Shown piece by piece: positions 25,755 through 34,840 of a DNA stretch of 64,000 nt (positions are counted from its first letter, which is position 1; each line of letters begins with the position of its first letter). This DNA is from Beijerinckiaceae bacterium. GTDB lineage: Bacteria > Pseudomonadota > Alphaproteobacteria > Rhizobiales > Beijerinckiaceae. The stretch covers positions 434,001-498,000 of the forward strand of contig CANGJJ010000001.1 of NCBI GenBank assembly GCA_947454485.1, written 5' to 3'. A program made the position numbers and the translations under genes. Below the pieces are notes generated by a model, which saw nothing but the letters and a program-made list of their open reading frames with translations, was not told the origin of the DNA and did no database searches.

Positions 25755-27215
25755 ATGAATTTCGCTCGGCGGTGGTCATGGACCGCCCTCATTGTCTTAT
25801 GCGCGATCCTCCTGCGCCTCATCACTTGGCCCAATGCTGATACGGCTTGGCTCCTCACAGTGGCAGAAGGGATGCAGGCGGGCGCGGTGCTCTATCGCGA
25901 CCTGCTTGAGACCAATCCACCCGCCTCAGTCTGGTTGCATCTGCCTGTTGTAAAACTCGCCAGCACTTTTGGTGGCCACGCAGAACTCTGGCTCGCAGCC
26001 TCTCTCATTCTCATCAGCCTTGCTGTCAGCGCCGGTGTTGCGCGCCAATGGAGCGCGATCAAAAAACTACAGCCGCTCCTCCTCGCCAGTTTTCTTCTGA
26101 TGCCCGGCTATTGTTTTGGCGAGCGCGAACATCTCGTCTTGCTTCTGGCTTGGGTGGCGATTGTTCTTGGCATTGCGCGCTTGCAACAAGAAGCGCCGCC
26201 TCTCTGGCTCATTGTGCTCGGCGGTGTCTGCGAAGGTTTGAGCGTCATCATCAAACCTCATTTTTCTCTCGCCTTTATATTCGTCGCAATCTTTGTCGCG
26301 GCCACCACAGGCAGATCGCGCGCTCTTTTCGGGGCCGAACATCTCATCGCCGCAGCGCTGGCAATGGCCTATGCCAGCACAGTCCTTGCGGTCTATCCGA
26401 TCTTCTTCACCGAGCTCTGGCCGCTTCTGCGCGATCTTTATCTTGGCGCGACCGTATCCGTGCTTGAGATGATGGACGGGCTCTTGCTGCCTTTGCTGCT
26501 CGCCCATGGTCTGTTGGGGCTCTGGCTTTGGCGAGGCTCACAGAATGAGCGCTTCTCACTCCTCCTGATCCATATGGCTGCGAGCGGTTTTGCGCTTGCC
26601 GCGATCTTGCAAGGCAAGGGTTGGTTCTATCATTTTCTTCCCATGCTCGGGCTTGATGTGATGATCGTGGCGCTCGCTTTGTCGCAGCGCGGACAGATTT
26701 GGGTGAGCGCAGTGGCAGGCTCTGCGCTTTCTTTCGCGGTGTGGAGTTCCATGTCTCATGCGATGGAATTTTGGCAGCTTGCAAAAATGCTGCGTGCGCA
26801 ATCCCCCGCGCCTATTGTTGCGCTCACCTCCGATCTTGCCATGGCTTTTCCTTTGGTGCGCATGGGGGAGCTGCACTTTGTTGATCGCAGCTATGCGCGC
26901 TGGGTTTCCATTCATGCGCTGGGTCTGGCTGGTGAGGCTGATGCACCAACACGCGCCAGACTGGTAGAGTATGAGCGCGCCGACCGCGCCCATTTCATCG
27001 AAGATATGCGCCATCACAGGCCCGATCTTGTGCTGGTCGAGCGCAAGCCCATCGACTTTGCGGATTGGGCGCAGCGCGATGCCACGATCGCCGCCATGCT
27101 CACCTGTTATGAAAGCCGCGCGCGCGAAGAGATCGCACAAGGCGGCATCGTTCTTGAAGTTCATGTCCGGCGGCAGGAAAAGGTCTTGCATGAGGCCTGC
27201 CTGCATGGCCAATAG
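25755..27215 (+). CDS. Polytopic membrane protein, GT-C glycosyltransferase-like
   Basis: A 486-aa protein with about 10 membrane helices followed by a ~130-aa soluble C-terminal part. The first periplasmic loop reads NADTAWLLTVAEGMQAGAVLYRDLLETNPP, which has the Asp plus 'G-x-x-LYRD-x-x-E-x-NPP' pattern of GT-C (ArnT/PMT-like) transferases that use polyprenyl-phosphate sugars. This suggests glycosylation of envelope lipid or protein, but no acceptor is indicated. The ATG at 25755 has only a weak ribosome site. It is followed 5 bp later by the hydrolase-fold gene, so the two may be co-transcribed. Confidence 0.75.
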   Translation: MNFARRWSWTALIVLCAILLRLITWPNADTAWLLTVAEGMQAGAVLYRDLLETNPPASVWLHLPVVKLASTFGGHAELWLAASLILISLAVSAGVARQWSAIKKLQPLLLASFLLMPGYCFGEREHLVLLLAWVAIVLGIARLQQEAPPLWLIVLGGVCEGLSVIIKPHFSLAFIFVAIFVAATTGRSRALFGAEHLIAAALAMAYASTVLAVYPIFFTELWPLLRDLYLGATVSVLEMMDGLLLPLLLAHGLLGLWLWRGSQNERFSLLLIHMAASGFALAAILQGKGWFYHFLPMLGLDVMIVALALSQRGQIWVSAVAGSALSFAVWSSMSHAMEFWQLAKMLRAQSPAPIVALTSDLAMAFPLVRMGELHFVDRSYARWVSIHALGLAGEADAPTRARLVEYERADRAHFIEDMRHHRPDLVLVERKPIDFADWAQRDATIAAMLTCYESRAREEIAQGGIVLEVHVRRQEKVLHEACLHGQ

Positions 27216-27220
27216 GCGCC

Positions 27221-28084
27221 ATGAAGCTGCCTCAAGAACGCTGGACCGCACCGCCTGTTTTCGACTGCGCCTTGCCGCCGCGCCAAGCCTCCGCGCGCGA
27301 AGGTCATGTCGATCTTGCAGGGACCCGGATTTTTTATTGGGACACGGGCGGGGCAGGCGAGCCCATCGTCCTCATGCATCCAGCCACCGGCAGCGCCCAT
27401 ATGTGGCTTTATCAGCAGCCCGTCTTTGCGAACGCAGGCTATCGCGTGATCGGCTGGTCGCGGCGCGGTCATCGGGGCTCTGATCCGGTGGACCCTGCAG
27501 CACCCGGCTCGGCGGTGCAGGATCTCGTCAGCTTGCTTGATCATCTGAAGATTGCCAGCGCGCATCTGGTGGCCAGCGCTGCAGGGGGCGCGATCTCGTT
27601 CGATGCCGCGCTCGCTTATCCTGATCGTGTGCGCTCGCTGGTAATCTCCTCCAGTGTGGGCGGCGCGCAAGACGCAGACTATCTTGCCGCCAGCGCCCGC
27701 ATTCGCCCCATGGGCTTTGATGGCTGGCCCTCAGAGTTTCGCGAGCTTGGCCCCTCTTATCGTGCCGGCGACCCTGACGGGGTGGCGCGCTGGCTGGCGC
27801 TCGAACATGGCGCAGTGACGGGCCACAGGCTCGGCCAAAAGGTGCTCTGCCATGTCACCTTCGCCGCGCTCGAAGCGCTCACCATGCCGGTGCTCTTGAT
27901 GACGGGCGATGCGGATCTGTGGATGCCGCCGGTCTTTACCCGCCGTTATGCCCGTCATATCCCCCAAGCCCAGCTCGTCATCATCCCCGAATGCGGCCAT
28001 GCGCTTTATTGGGAGGCCCCGGCTCTGTTCAATGGCGAGGTGCTGCGGTTTTTGGGCCAAAAGCCCGGCCCCCTTGCCCCCTGA
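27221..28084 (+). CDS. Alpha/beta-hydrolase-fold protein, apparent nucleophile loss
   Basis: A 287-aa protein with the alpha/beta hydrolase outline: oxyanion region VLMHPATGSAHMW, RRGHRGSDP, then elbow HLVASAAGGAIS at residues 115-126, acid Asp in TGDADLW and His in ECGHALYW. In the usual pattern LVGHSxGG the nucleophile Ser aligns with Ala120; Ser119 is one position off. The Asp and His are kept. It may be catalytically altered or use a different mechanism. It starts 5 bp after the GT-C-like gene. No substrate is suggested. Confidence 0.8.
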   Translation: MKLPQERWTAPPVFDCALPPRQASAREGHVDLAGTRIFYWDTGGAGEPIVLMHPATGSAHMWLYQQPVFANAGYRVIGWSRRGHRGSDPVDPAAPGSAVQDLVSLLDHLKIASAHLVASAAGGAISFDAALAYPDRVRSLVISSSVGGAQDADYLAASARIRPMGFDGWPSEFRELGPSYRAGDPDGVARWLALEHGAVTGHRLGQKVLCHVTFAALEALTMPVLLMTGDADLWMPPVFTRRYARHIPQAQLVIIPECGHALYWEAPALFNGEVLRFLGQKPGPLAP

Positions 28085-28139
28085 GCCCGGCCCGCTTAAA
28101 CACACGCCGCACCCCCAAAACCGCCCGGACCCCTGATCG

Positions 28140-29636
28140 ATGACCGAGACCCCCAAGCCTGCCACTGTGAAAGCCCGCCTACCGCGCGGCTTTGCCGACC
28201 GTGGTCCGGCCGAAATCGGCGCGACCAACAAGATGCTCGAGGCGATCCGCGCTTCTTACGAGCTTTATGGGTTTGAGGCCGTTGAGACGCCCTTCGTGGA
28301 ATATACCGAAGCGCTCGGCAAATTCTTGCCCGACCTCGACCGTCCCAATGAGGGCGTGTTCTCGTTTCAGGATGATGACGAGCAATGGGTGTCGCTGCGC
28401 TATGATCTGACGGCACCACTGGCGCGCTATGTCGCCGAAAATTTCGACAAATTGCCCAAGCCCTATCGCAGCTATCGCATGGGCTGGGTGTTCCGCAATG
28501 AAAAGCCCGGCCCCGGTCGTTTCCGTCAGTTCATGCAATTTGATGCTGATACGGTTGGCTCTGCCTCTGTCGCAGCTGATGCTGAAATCTGCATGATGGC
28601 GGCTGATACGCTGGAGGCTCTGGGCATCGGGCGCGGCGACTTCGTCATCAAGGTCAATAATCGCAAAGTGCTCGATGGCGTCTTGGAAGCTGCTGGCCTG
28701 CAGGGCGAAGGGCGTGGTGCACAAAAGCTGATCGTGCTGCGCGCCATCGACAAGCTCGATCGTTTGGGCAGCGATGGCGTGCGTCTGTTGCTGGGCACAG
28801 GCCGCAAGGATGAATCGGGCGACTTCACGAAAGGCGCGGATCTGGCCGCCAGCGCGATTGATCGCATTCTCTCCTTCACCGCCGCGCGCGCGGGCGACAA
28901 TGCCGCCACGCTCGACAATCTGGCGACGGCTGTGGGCGACTCTGTCATCGGTCAGGAAGGCGTTGCAGAGCTGCGCGAGATGGCCGCTTTGTTTGCAGCC
29001 TCCGGCTATGAAGGCCGCATCATTGTGGATCCCGCCGTTGTGCGTGGCCTCGAATATTACACCGGCCCCGTCTATGAGGCCGAACTGACCTTCGAAGTGA
29101 ATGACGAGAACGGCCGCCCGATGCGCTTTGGCTCGGTGGGCGGCGGTGGCCGCTATGACGGCCTCGTTGCGCGCTTCCGGGGTGAGCCTGTGCCAGCAAC
29201 TGGCTTCTCCATCGGCGTCTCGCGTCTCGTCTCAGCGCTGCGCGCCATGAAGAGCCCGCTGGTCAGCGGCTCGGATCTGCGCGGCCCGGTGGTGGTTCTG
29301 GTGCTCGACCGCGACCAGATGCCCGCTTATCAGGCCATGGTGAGCGAGCTGCGCCGGGCGGGCATCCGCGCCGAACTTTACCTCGGCAGCGCGGGTATGA
29401 ATGCCCAGCTGAAATATGCCGACCGCCGCAATGCGCCCTGCGCCGTCATTCAGGGCTCCAATGAGCGCGACAAGGGCGAGGTCACGATCCGCGATCTCGT
29501 TTTGGGGGCGGAGCTTGCCGCCTCCACCAAGGACCGCGCCGATTATCTGGAATTGCGCCAGCGCGCGCAGTTTGCCGTGCCCTCGACCACGCTGGTCGAG
29601 GCGGTGCGCGAGGTCCTGTCCCGACATCACGGGTGA
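28140..29636 (+). CDS. hisS: Histidyl-tRNA synthetase, alphaproteobacterial divergent type
   Basis: A 498-aa class II synthetase, longer than the ~420-aa canonical bacterial form. Motif 1 region [18 protein letters not shown], motif 2 [24 protein letters not shown], HisA-type [16 protein letters not shown] and motif 3 GFSIGVSRL are clear. The C-terminal anticodon-binding domain includes [17 protein letters not shown]. The motif-2 loop differs from the common GRYRQFHQ form. This fits the divergent alphaproteobacterial HisRS that charges tRNA-His lacking G-1, and the matching tRNA is at 22238-22314. It is first in the hisS-hisZ-hisG set. Confidence 0.96.
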   Translation: MTETPKPATVKARLPRGFADRGPAEIGATNKMLEAIRASYELYGFEAVETPFVEYTEALGKFLPDLDRPNEGVFSFQDDDEQWVSLRYDLTAPLARYVAENFDKLPKPYRSYRMGWVFRNEKPGPGRFRQFMQFDADTVGSASVAADAEICMMAADTLEALGIGRGDFVIKVNNRKVLDGVLEAAGLQGEGRGAQKLIVLRAIDKLDRLGSDGVRLLLGTGRKDESGDFTKGADLAASAIDRILSFTAARAGDNAATLDNLATAVGDSVIGQEGVAELREMAALFAASGYEGRIIVDPAVVRGLEYYTGPVYEAELTFEVNDENGRPMRFGSVGGGGRYDGLVARFRGEPVPATGFSIGVSRLVSALRAMKSPLVSGSDLRGPVVVLVLDRDQMPAYQAMVSELRRAGIRAELYLGSAGMNAQLKYADRRNAPCAVIQGSNERDKGEVTIRDLVLGAELAASTKDRADYLELRQRAQFAVPSTTLVEAVREVLSRHHG

Positions 29637-29660
29637 ACGGCGGGCGCCCGTGTTCACCCT
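29632..29660. repeat. Hairpin at the hisS-hisZ junction
   Basis: An 8-bp inverted repeat GGGTGAAC / GTTCACCC (29632-29639 with 29653-29660) encloses a GC-rich core with GGGCGCCC, and overlaps the hisS stop codon. No T tract follows, so it may be a partial terminator or an mRNA processing/stability hairpin. Confidence 0.5.
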
Positions 29661-29729
29661 GTCCCCTGAAATGGGTCGCCCCCCAAACGCCTGCTTGCTA
29701 AAGAGGGGATGCTTTTAGAGGGGTTTGTC

Positions 29730-30860
29730 GTGGTGAACCGGTCCAAACAAGCTGAAGATGCCAGACTGCGCCAAGAGGGGCTTGAGGGGCTGATCGCTCA
29801 TCTGGTCGGGGCTGGCTATATGCGCTCCGAACCGCAGATCCTGCAGCCGGCCGATGTCTTCCTCGATCTGGCGGGCGAAGATATTCGCGCGCGCATCTTC
29901 CTGACCACGGGGCCAGAAGGCGAAGAGCTGTGTCTGCGCCCCGAATATACGATCCCCGTCTGCCGCGCTTATCTGGCAAGTGCTGATGCTGGTCAGAAGG
30001 CTGCCTTCTCCTATCTCGGCCCCATCTTCCGTCAGCGCAGCGCTGCGCCCTGTGAATTTGCGCAAGCTGGGATCGAGAGTTTTGGCCGCACCGATATTGC
30101 CGATGCAGATGCTGAAATTCTCGCTCTGTCTTTGCAGGCAGCTCATGCAGCTGGCGCGGGTGATCTGCCTGTGCGCATCGGTGATGCAGGCCTGTTCAAT
30201 TCATTGCTCTCGGCTTTGCAGCTGGCACCCGTCTGGGTGCGCCGCATTCGTCGTGGTCATATGCGCGGTGAAACCATCGCTGACATGATTGCGCCCGGCG
30301 CTGGCACGGGTGTTGATCACTCCGGCGTGCTCGCGGCTTTGGAAGGCGTCGACAAGAAAGGCGCGCGTGCACTGGTGGAAGATCTGCTCTCCATTGCTGG
30401 CATCTCCTCTGTGGGCGGTCGCAGCGCGGGCGAAATCGCCGATCGCTTCCTCGAACAGGCCTCGATGAAATCAGCCGCTGGCCTGCGCGATGATGCGCGC
30501 GCGGTGCTCGAACAGTTTCTGGCGATCAAAGGCGAGCCTGTGGCAGCACTCACCGAGCTGCGCAAACTTGCCAGCGCTGCCAAGCTTGATCTGACCGATG
30601 CGCTTGCGCTCTTTGAGGCGCGCTTGAAGGGCATCAGCGCGCGCGGCATTGATATGGGCAAGCTGACCTTTGCCGCCAGCTTTGGCCGCAATCTGGATTA
30701 CTACACCGGCTTTGTTTTCGAAGCCGGGCAGGCGGGTCATCCGATTGTGGGTGGCGGTCGTTATGACGGACTTTTGCGCCGTCTTGGTGCAGCAACAGAC
30801 ATTCCCGCCGTGGGCGCAGCCATCTGGTGCGACCGGCTCTTTGGCGGAGATCAGGCATGA
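29730..30860 (+). CDS. hisZ: ATP phosphoribosyltransferase regulatory subunit HisZ
   Basis: A 376-aa catalytically inactive HisRS paralogue that binds HisG and gives histidine feedback control of the first step of histidine synthesis. It has class II synthetase echoes: [40 protein letters not shown] (motif 2-like), [12 protein letters not shown] and [14 protein letters not shown] prefer GTG 29730 because GAGGGG lies 6 nt upstream; ATG 29709 (seven more residues) has its purine run directly adjacent and is less favoured. The 3' end overlaps hisG by 4 nt (ATGA), so the pair is translated together. Confidence 0.93.
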   Translation: MVNRSKQAEDARLRQEGLEGLIAHLVGAGYMRSEPQILQPADVFLDLAGEDIRARIFLTTGPEGEELCLRPEYTIPVCRAYLASADAGQKAAFSYLGPIFRQRSAAPCEFAQAGIESFGRTDIADADAEILALSLQAAHAAGAGDLPVRIGDAGLFNSLLSALQLAPVWVRRIRRGHMRGETIADMIAPGAGTGVDHSGVLAALEGVDKKGARALVEDLLSIAGISSVGGRSAGEIADRFLEQASMKSAAGLRDDARAVLEQFLAIKGEPVAALTELRKLASAAKLDLTDALALFEARLKGISARGIDMGKLTFAASFGRNLDYYTGFVFEAGQAGHPIVGGGRYDGLLRRLGAATDIPAVGAAIWCDRLFGGDQA

Positions 30861-31834
30861 GCGCGGTGATGGACAAACTCACTCTCGCCGTTCCTTCCAA
30901 GGGACGTTTGCAAGAAAATGCCAACGCCTTTTTCAAGCGCGCGGGTCTCAGTGTTGTGCAGGGTCGCGGTGCGCGTGACTATCGCGGCACTCTGGCAGAA
31001 TTGCCGGGCGTGGAAGTCGCCTTCTTGTCGGCCTCTGAAATCGTGCAGCAACTCGCCAGCGGTGCCGTCCATATGGGCGTCACGGGTGAAGATCTCGTGC
31101 GCGAACAGGTGAGCGATCCTGCGAGCAAAGTCGAGCTGCTGACGCCGCTCGGTTTTGGTCATGCCAATGTGGTGGTGGCTGTGCCGCAGGCCTGGATTGA
31201 TGTGCGCAGCATGGCCGATCTGGAAGATGTTGCCGCCGCATTCCATGCGCGCCACGGCCAGCGCATGCGCGTTGCCACCAAATATGTGAATCTGACGCGC
31301 GCTTATTTCGCCCAGCAAGGCGTGAGCGATTATCGCATCGTGGAATCACTCGGTGCGACCGAGGGGGCTCCTGCTGCAGGTCAGGCTGAGCTCATTGTCG
31401 ATATCACCACGACTGGTGCGACTTTGAAGGCCAATGCGCTGAAGGTTCTGGATGATGGCGTGATGCTGCGCTCGGAGGCCAATCTGGTCGCCTCGCTCCA
31501 TGCTGATTGGAGCCCGGCGCATCGGGCCACAGTGCGCGCCATTCTCTCGCGCATTTCGGCGGAAGAAGATGCGCGCACCTCGCGTGAAGTGCGCGCTCTT
31601 GTGTCAAAGCCGCAAGATCTCGCCAAGACCGCGCAAGAGCGTTTTGGCGCGCGTGCACTCTTTGGTTTTGCCAAAGACGGTCCGCTGCGTCTCGTCTGTC
31701 CGGCAGGCGATGTCGCCAGTTTGGCCGAATGGCTGGTTGAGCAGGGCGCTGAACATGTCAGCGTGACCGCGCTCGATTATCTCTTCAGCGCGCGCAATCC
31801 TTTGTATGAAAAATTGGCAGCGCGGCTCTCCTGA
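30857..31834 (+). CDS. hisG: ATP phosphoribosyltransferase catalytic subunit
   Basis: A 325-aa enzyme that condenses ATP with PRPP to commit to histidine synthesis. The core is visible as [56 protein letters not shown] and the PRPP loop [16 protein letters not shown]. HisZ-dependent HisG proteins are usually ~210-230 aa; this one has ~100 extra residues, as in Bradyrhizobium-like relatives, while still paired with hisZ. The extension ([13 protein letters not shown] to the end) may be a regulatory or docking part. ATG 30857 overlaps the hisZ stop. Confidence 0.94.
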   Translation: MSAVMDKLTLAVPSKGRLQENANAFFKRAGLSVVQGRGARDYRGTLAELPGVEVAFLSASEIVQQLASGAVHMGVTGEDLVREQVSDPASKVELLTPLGFGHANVVVAVPQAWIDVRSMADLEDVAAAFHARHGQRMRVATKYVNLTRAYFAQQGVSDYRIVESLGATEGAPAAGQAELIVDITTTGATLKANALKVLDDGVMLRSEANLVASLHADWSPAHRATVRAILSRISAEEDARTSREVRALVSKPQDLAKTAQERFGARALFGFAKDGPLRLVCPAGDVASLAEWLVEQGAEHVSVTALDYLFSARNPLYEKLAARLS

Positions 31835-31848
31835 GCCGCGCCACCATT
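31821..31848. terminator. Hairpin terminator at the end of hisG
   Basis: A perfect 8-bp stem CGCGGCTC / GAGCCGCG (31821-31828 with 31833-31840), TCCT loop overlapping the hisG stop, followed by CCACCATTTT. The U tract is short, so strength is uncertain. It lies between convergent genes. Confidence 0.6.
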
Positions 31849-31851
31849 TTA

Positions 31852-33960
31852 TCAAGCCTCGACGCGCGCGCTCTCGGCGGGCGTGAACACGCCATCAGCG
31901 CCCTTGGTCATTTGAATGCGGCGCTGGTGGAAAGCGTTCAAAGTCGAGCGATGACCAATCGAGACAATGGTTGTACCGGGCAGATGCTCCGCCAAAGCGC
32001 GATAGAGCAGTGCTTCGCTCTCTTCATCCAGCGCTGACGTCGCTTCATCCAGAAACAGCCAATCAGGACGCGCCAGCAAAGCGCGCGCAATGGCGAGGCG
32101 CTGTTGCTCGCCACCGGACAGGCGCTGTGTCCAATTGTCTTCTTCATCGAGACGCTCGGCAAAGGGGGCGAGCAATGCCACTTCGAGTGCCTTGCGAAGG
32201 GCAGCATCATCCACGCTTGCCGGATCATTGGGATAAGTGATCGCATTGCGCAGCGAGCCAATCGGAATATAGGGCTTTTGCGGCAGCAGCATCACGCTCG
32301 CACCTGCGGGCACACTCACCTCGCCCTTGCCGAAGGGCCAGATGCCCGAGACAGCGCGCAGCAAAGTTGATTTGCCAGAGCCTGAGGGACCAACCACCAG
32401 CACGGGTTCGCGCGCAGCAAAGGTCAGGCGTGCATTGGTGACAATGGTGCGCCCATCAGGCAGGGCAAGATCGAGTCCTGCGATATGGATTCCATTCCCC
32501 GGCGCAGCTGGCTTGGTGATCGCATTGGCTTTCTCAAGGTCATGCGAGCGCGCAATGGCCTCATCAAAACTCGACAGACGATCAAGCACGGCTTTGAAGT
32601 CAGCAAGCGATGTGTAGTAGGTGACGAAGAAGTTGAGTGCGCCCTCGACACGCCCAAAGGCCCCCGCTGTCTGTGACATCACACCCAGCTGAATCTTGCC
32701 CGCAAAGTAGAAGGGCGCGGCCACGATATAGGGAATGAAGGGGCTGATCTGGCCATAGGTCGCGGTGAAAGCCATGAGCCTTTTGCGACGATCAACGATC
32801 TGCAGATAGTTCGACACGATGCGGCCAAAGCGCCCCATCGACAAACGCCGTTCTGCCTGTTCGCCTTTGAGAAGGGCGATCTGTTCGGAATATTCGCGCA
32901 GACGTGCGAGCGAAAAGCGAAAGTCAGCTTCATAGCGCTGACGGTCGAAATAAAGCCCCACCAGCGAGCGGCCGATGACATGGGTCACAAGCGTGCCAAT
33001 CGCCGAATAGATCAGTGCCACCCAGAACAAGAAGCCCGGGACGGCAATGTCGGTTCCCGGAATGGTGAAGTCTGACGACAGGGTCCACAAAATCACCGCG
33101 AAAGAGACAAGCGATGACAGAGTGGAGATGAGCAGGATCGAATAAGAATAGATGCCATAGCCGACTTGGCCGCCATCAATGAAGCGGTTCACATCTTCGG
33201 CGATACGCTGGTCAGGATTGTCGGCATTCAGCCCCTTCAGCCCCATACGATAATGGGTCGCGCCATCGAGCCAGTTGCCGACATAATGTTCGGTCAACCA
33301 ACGGCGCCAGCGAATGATGAGCATGCTTTGCGCGATAAATTCGATGATGGCCGAGAAGATATAGATCGCCGCCCAGAACAAAAACACCGTCAGCAGCAAG
33401 CGCCAGAATGTGTCTTGGTCTTTGTTCTGAATCGCATTGAACCAATCGCGATTGAAGAAGGACAGGCGCACGCTGATGCCGACCTGCGCTTGGTTCAGCA
33501 CGACGAGAAAAGTCACCATCGCCATGGCAAGACGGCGCTCGGCGATCTGGAAGGGTGGCAGCGGCCAGATGCGCGCAGTGGTCATGCCATCGCTCTCAAA
33601 ATAGCGATCCGCAATGCCGCCAATCGTGCGCACGACTTTGAGATGCGATAAGGCCCAGACCAGAATGCCGAACATGGCAACGGTCAGCGCCACGCTTTCA
33701 GGCAGGCGATAGTCCTTCAAAGCCTCCGGCCAATTGCCCGTCACAGCGAGCAGATAGACGCCGCCAAAGACCACAACTTCAATGGCGAAAATTGCCATGA
33801 AGATTTTGAGGAAGGTCGGCACGCCGCGCGAACGGAACGTCGCGGCCGCGCACAAAAGGCCGAAGACGCCAAGGAGCAGGGAGGATGTGTCTGACACGCT
33901 CGACCAGACGAGGAGCGAGACCAGCGACAATGCGGCAACGGCGAGGCTGAGAAGGGTCAT
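31852..33960 (-). CDS. ABC transporter, fused permease-ATPase of the YddA/SbmA-related type
   Basis: A 702-aa half-transporter. After ~110 N-terminal residues with several extra helices comes an ABC_membrane_2 domain (about 150-430) with the typical QVGISVRLSFFNRDWFNAIQNKD and NPDQRIAEDVNRF signatures, then an ATPase domain: Walker A GPSGSGKSTLL, signature LSGGEQQRLAIARALL, Walker B DWLFLDEATSALDEE and the His-switch VSIGHRSTL. It acts as a homodimer in the inner membrane; relatives handle peptides, vitamins or antimicrobial compounds. ATG 33960 has CAGGA upstream. The extra N-terminal membrane segment exceeds the usual ~580-600 aa. Substrate unknown; it is convergent with hisG. Confidence 0.9.
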   Translation of the reverse strand: MTLLSLAVAALSLVSLLVWSSVSDTSSLLLGVFGLLCAAATFRSRGVPTFLKIFMAIFAIEVVVFGGVYLLAVTGNWPEALKDYRLPESVALTVAMFGILVWALSHLKVVRTIGGIADRYFESDGMTTARIWPLPPFQIAERRLAMAMVTFLVVLNQAQVGISVRLSFFNRDWFNAIQNKDQDTFWRLLLTVFLFWAAIYIFSAIIEFIAQSMLIIRWRRWLTEHYVGNWLDGATHYRMGLKGLNADNPDQRIAEDVNRFIDGGQVGYGIYSYSILLISTLSSLVSFAVILWTLSSDFTIPGTDIAVPGFLFWVALIYSAIGTLVTHVIGRSLVGLYFDRQRYEADFRFSLARLREYSEQIALLKGEQAERRLSMGRFGRIVSNYLQIVDRRKRLMAFTATYGQISPFIPYIVAAPFYFAGKIQLGVMSQTAGAFGRVEGALNFFVTYYTSLADFKAVLDRLSSFDEAIARSHDLEKANAITKPAAPGNGIHIAGLDLALPDGRTIVTNARLTFAAREPVLVVGPSGSGKSTLLRAVSGIWPFGKGEVSVPAGASVMLLPQKPYIPIGSLRNAITYPNDPASVDDAALRKALEVALLAPFAERLDEEDNWTQRLSGGEQQRLAIARALLARPDWLFLDEATSALDEESEALLYRALAEHLPGTTIVSIGHRSTLNAFHQRRIQMTKGADGVFTPAESARVEA

Positions 33961-34055
33961 GAAAAGTCCTGAACGAAGCGTCCGCGATCAGCGGGCAGCA
34001 TAGCACAGGCCAGAGCGACCATTCAAAAGCGGCCAAAGTGGGGAGCCAAATGAAA

Positions 34056-34082
34056 AAGGCACAGCCTTGCGGGCTGTGCCTT
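34056..34082 (-). terminator. Rho-independent terminator of the Mo-hydroxylase/CMD operon
   Basis: An 11-bp stem AAGGCACAGCC / GGCTGTGCCTT (34056-34066 with 34072-34082); on the minus strand it is followed by TTTTTCATTT. It sits 20 bp past the carboxymuconolactone-decarboxylase-family gene. Confidence 0.88.
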
Positions 34083-34101
34083 GATCGGGAGCAGATACTG
34101 C

Positions 34102-34791
34102 TCAGGGCACGGGCAGCATGGGCACTGTGCCCTCATGCAACTGCATGTCGAAAGCCGCCAGAAGGGCAGCGGTGGAGGCATAATTGCCCATCAGCATCAC
34201 AATATCGACGAGCATTTTATCGCCGAATGTCTCTTTGGCTTTGGCGAAAGTGGCGGGCGAGACTTTGTGGTTGCGCCACAGTTCGCGGCCAAAGGCGATC
34301 ACAATCGCATCTTTGGGGTCAAGACCATCGAGCGCTTTGCGATGCTTGATCGCATCGACAACGGCGGGCGGTACGCCCTCTTTCAGGCCTTCGGGCTCAT
34401 GCGCAGCCCATTCGAACTGGCTGTCGAATTCGCGCGCGGTGGTGAGAATGGCGATCTCACGAATGCGCGGCGAAATGCCCGACTGGCGACGCAGATAATT
34501 GTTGAGGCCGGAGTGATATTGCGCGCTGCCGGTGCTGTAGAGCTGAATACCAGCGGGGCCTTGCAGACCTGCAATCGTTGCACCCGGTGCCGTGCCGCGA
34601 TCATAAGCGCGCTGCCCAGCTTCATCGAGCTCTTCACGCTTGGGGATCGGCAGACGGAAGCCAGACTTTTTATCAACATCAGCGGGCCAAGTGGCGCGCG
34701 CAGACGGCTGGGCGCTTTGCGCATTGGCCAGCGCCATGCCGCCCATGAGTAAGGCGCCTGCGAACAGGCCGCGTAGCAACAATGTCTTCAT
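34102..34791 (-). CDS. Exported carboxymuconolactone decarboxylase-family (AhpD-like) protein
   Basis: A 229-aa protein with a clear signal peptide (to about ANAQS), so probably periplasmic. The fold core (PF02627) is seen in LNNYLRRQSGISPRIREIAILTTAREFDSQFEWAAHEPEGLKEG. The CxxC pair of peroxidase-type AhpD members is absent, so a thiol peroxidase role is unlikely. GAGGAACGA precedes ATG 34791. It lies 49 bp after the molybdenum-subunit gene and ends at a strong terminator, so it is the third gene of that operon and may act on its product (inference). Export of this family is uncommon. Confidence 0.85.
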   Translation of the reverse strand: MKTLLLRGLFAGALLMGGMALANAQSAQPSARATWPADVDKKSGFRLPIPKREELDEAGQRAYDRGTAPGATIAGLQGPAGIQLYSTGSAQYHSGLNNYLRRQSGISPRIREIAILTTAREFDSQFEWAAHEPEGLKEGVPPAVVDAIKHRKALDGLDPKDAIVIAFGRELWRNHKVSPATFAKAKETFGDKMLVDIVMLMGNYASTAALLAAFDMQLHEGTVPMLPVP

Positions 34792-34840
34792 TCGTTCCTC
34801 CCCCTGATGGCGCAGGCTCGTGCCTGCGCTCGTTTTCAAA

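Noticed and set aside
34102-34791. AhpD-type thiol peroxidase
   Set aside because: The CxxC pair needed for peroxidase activity is absent.
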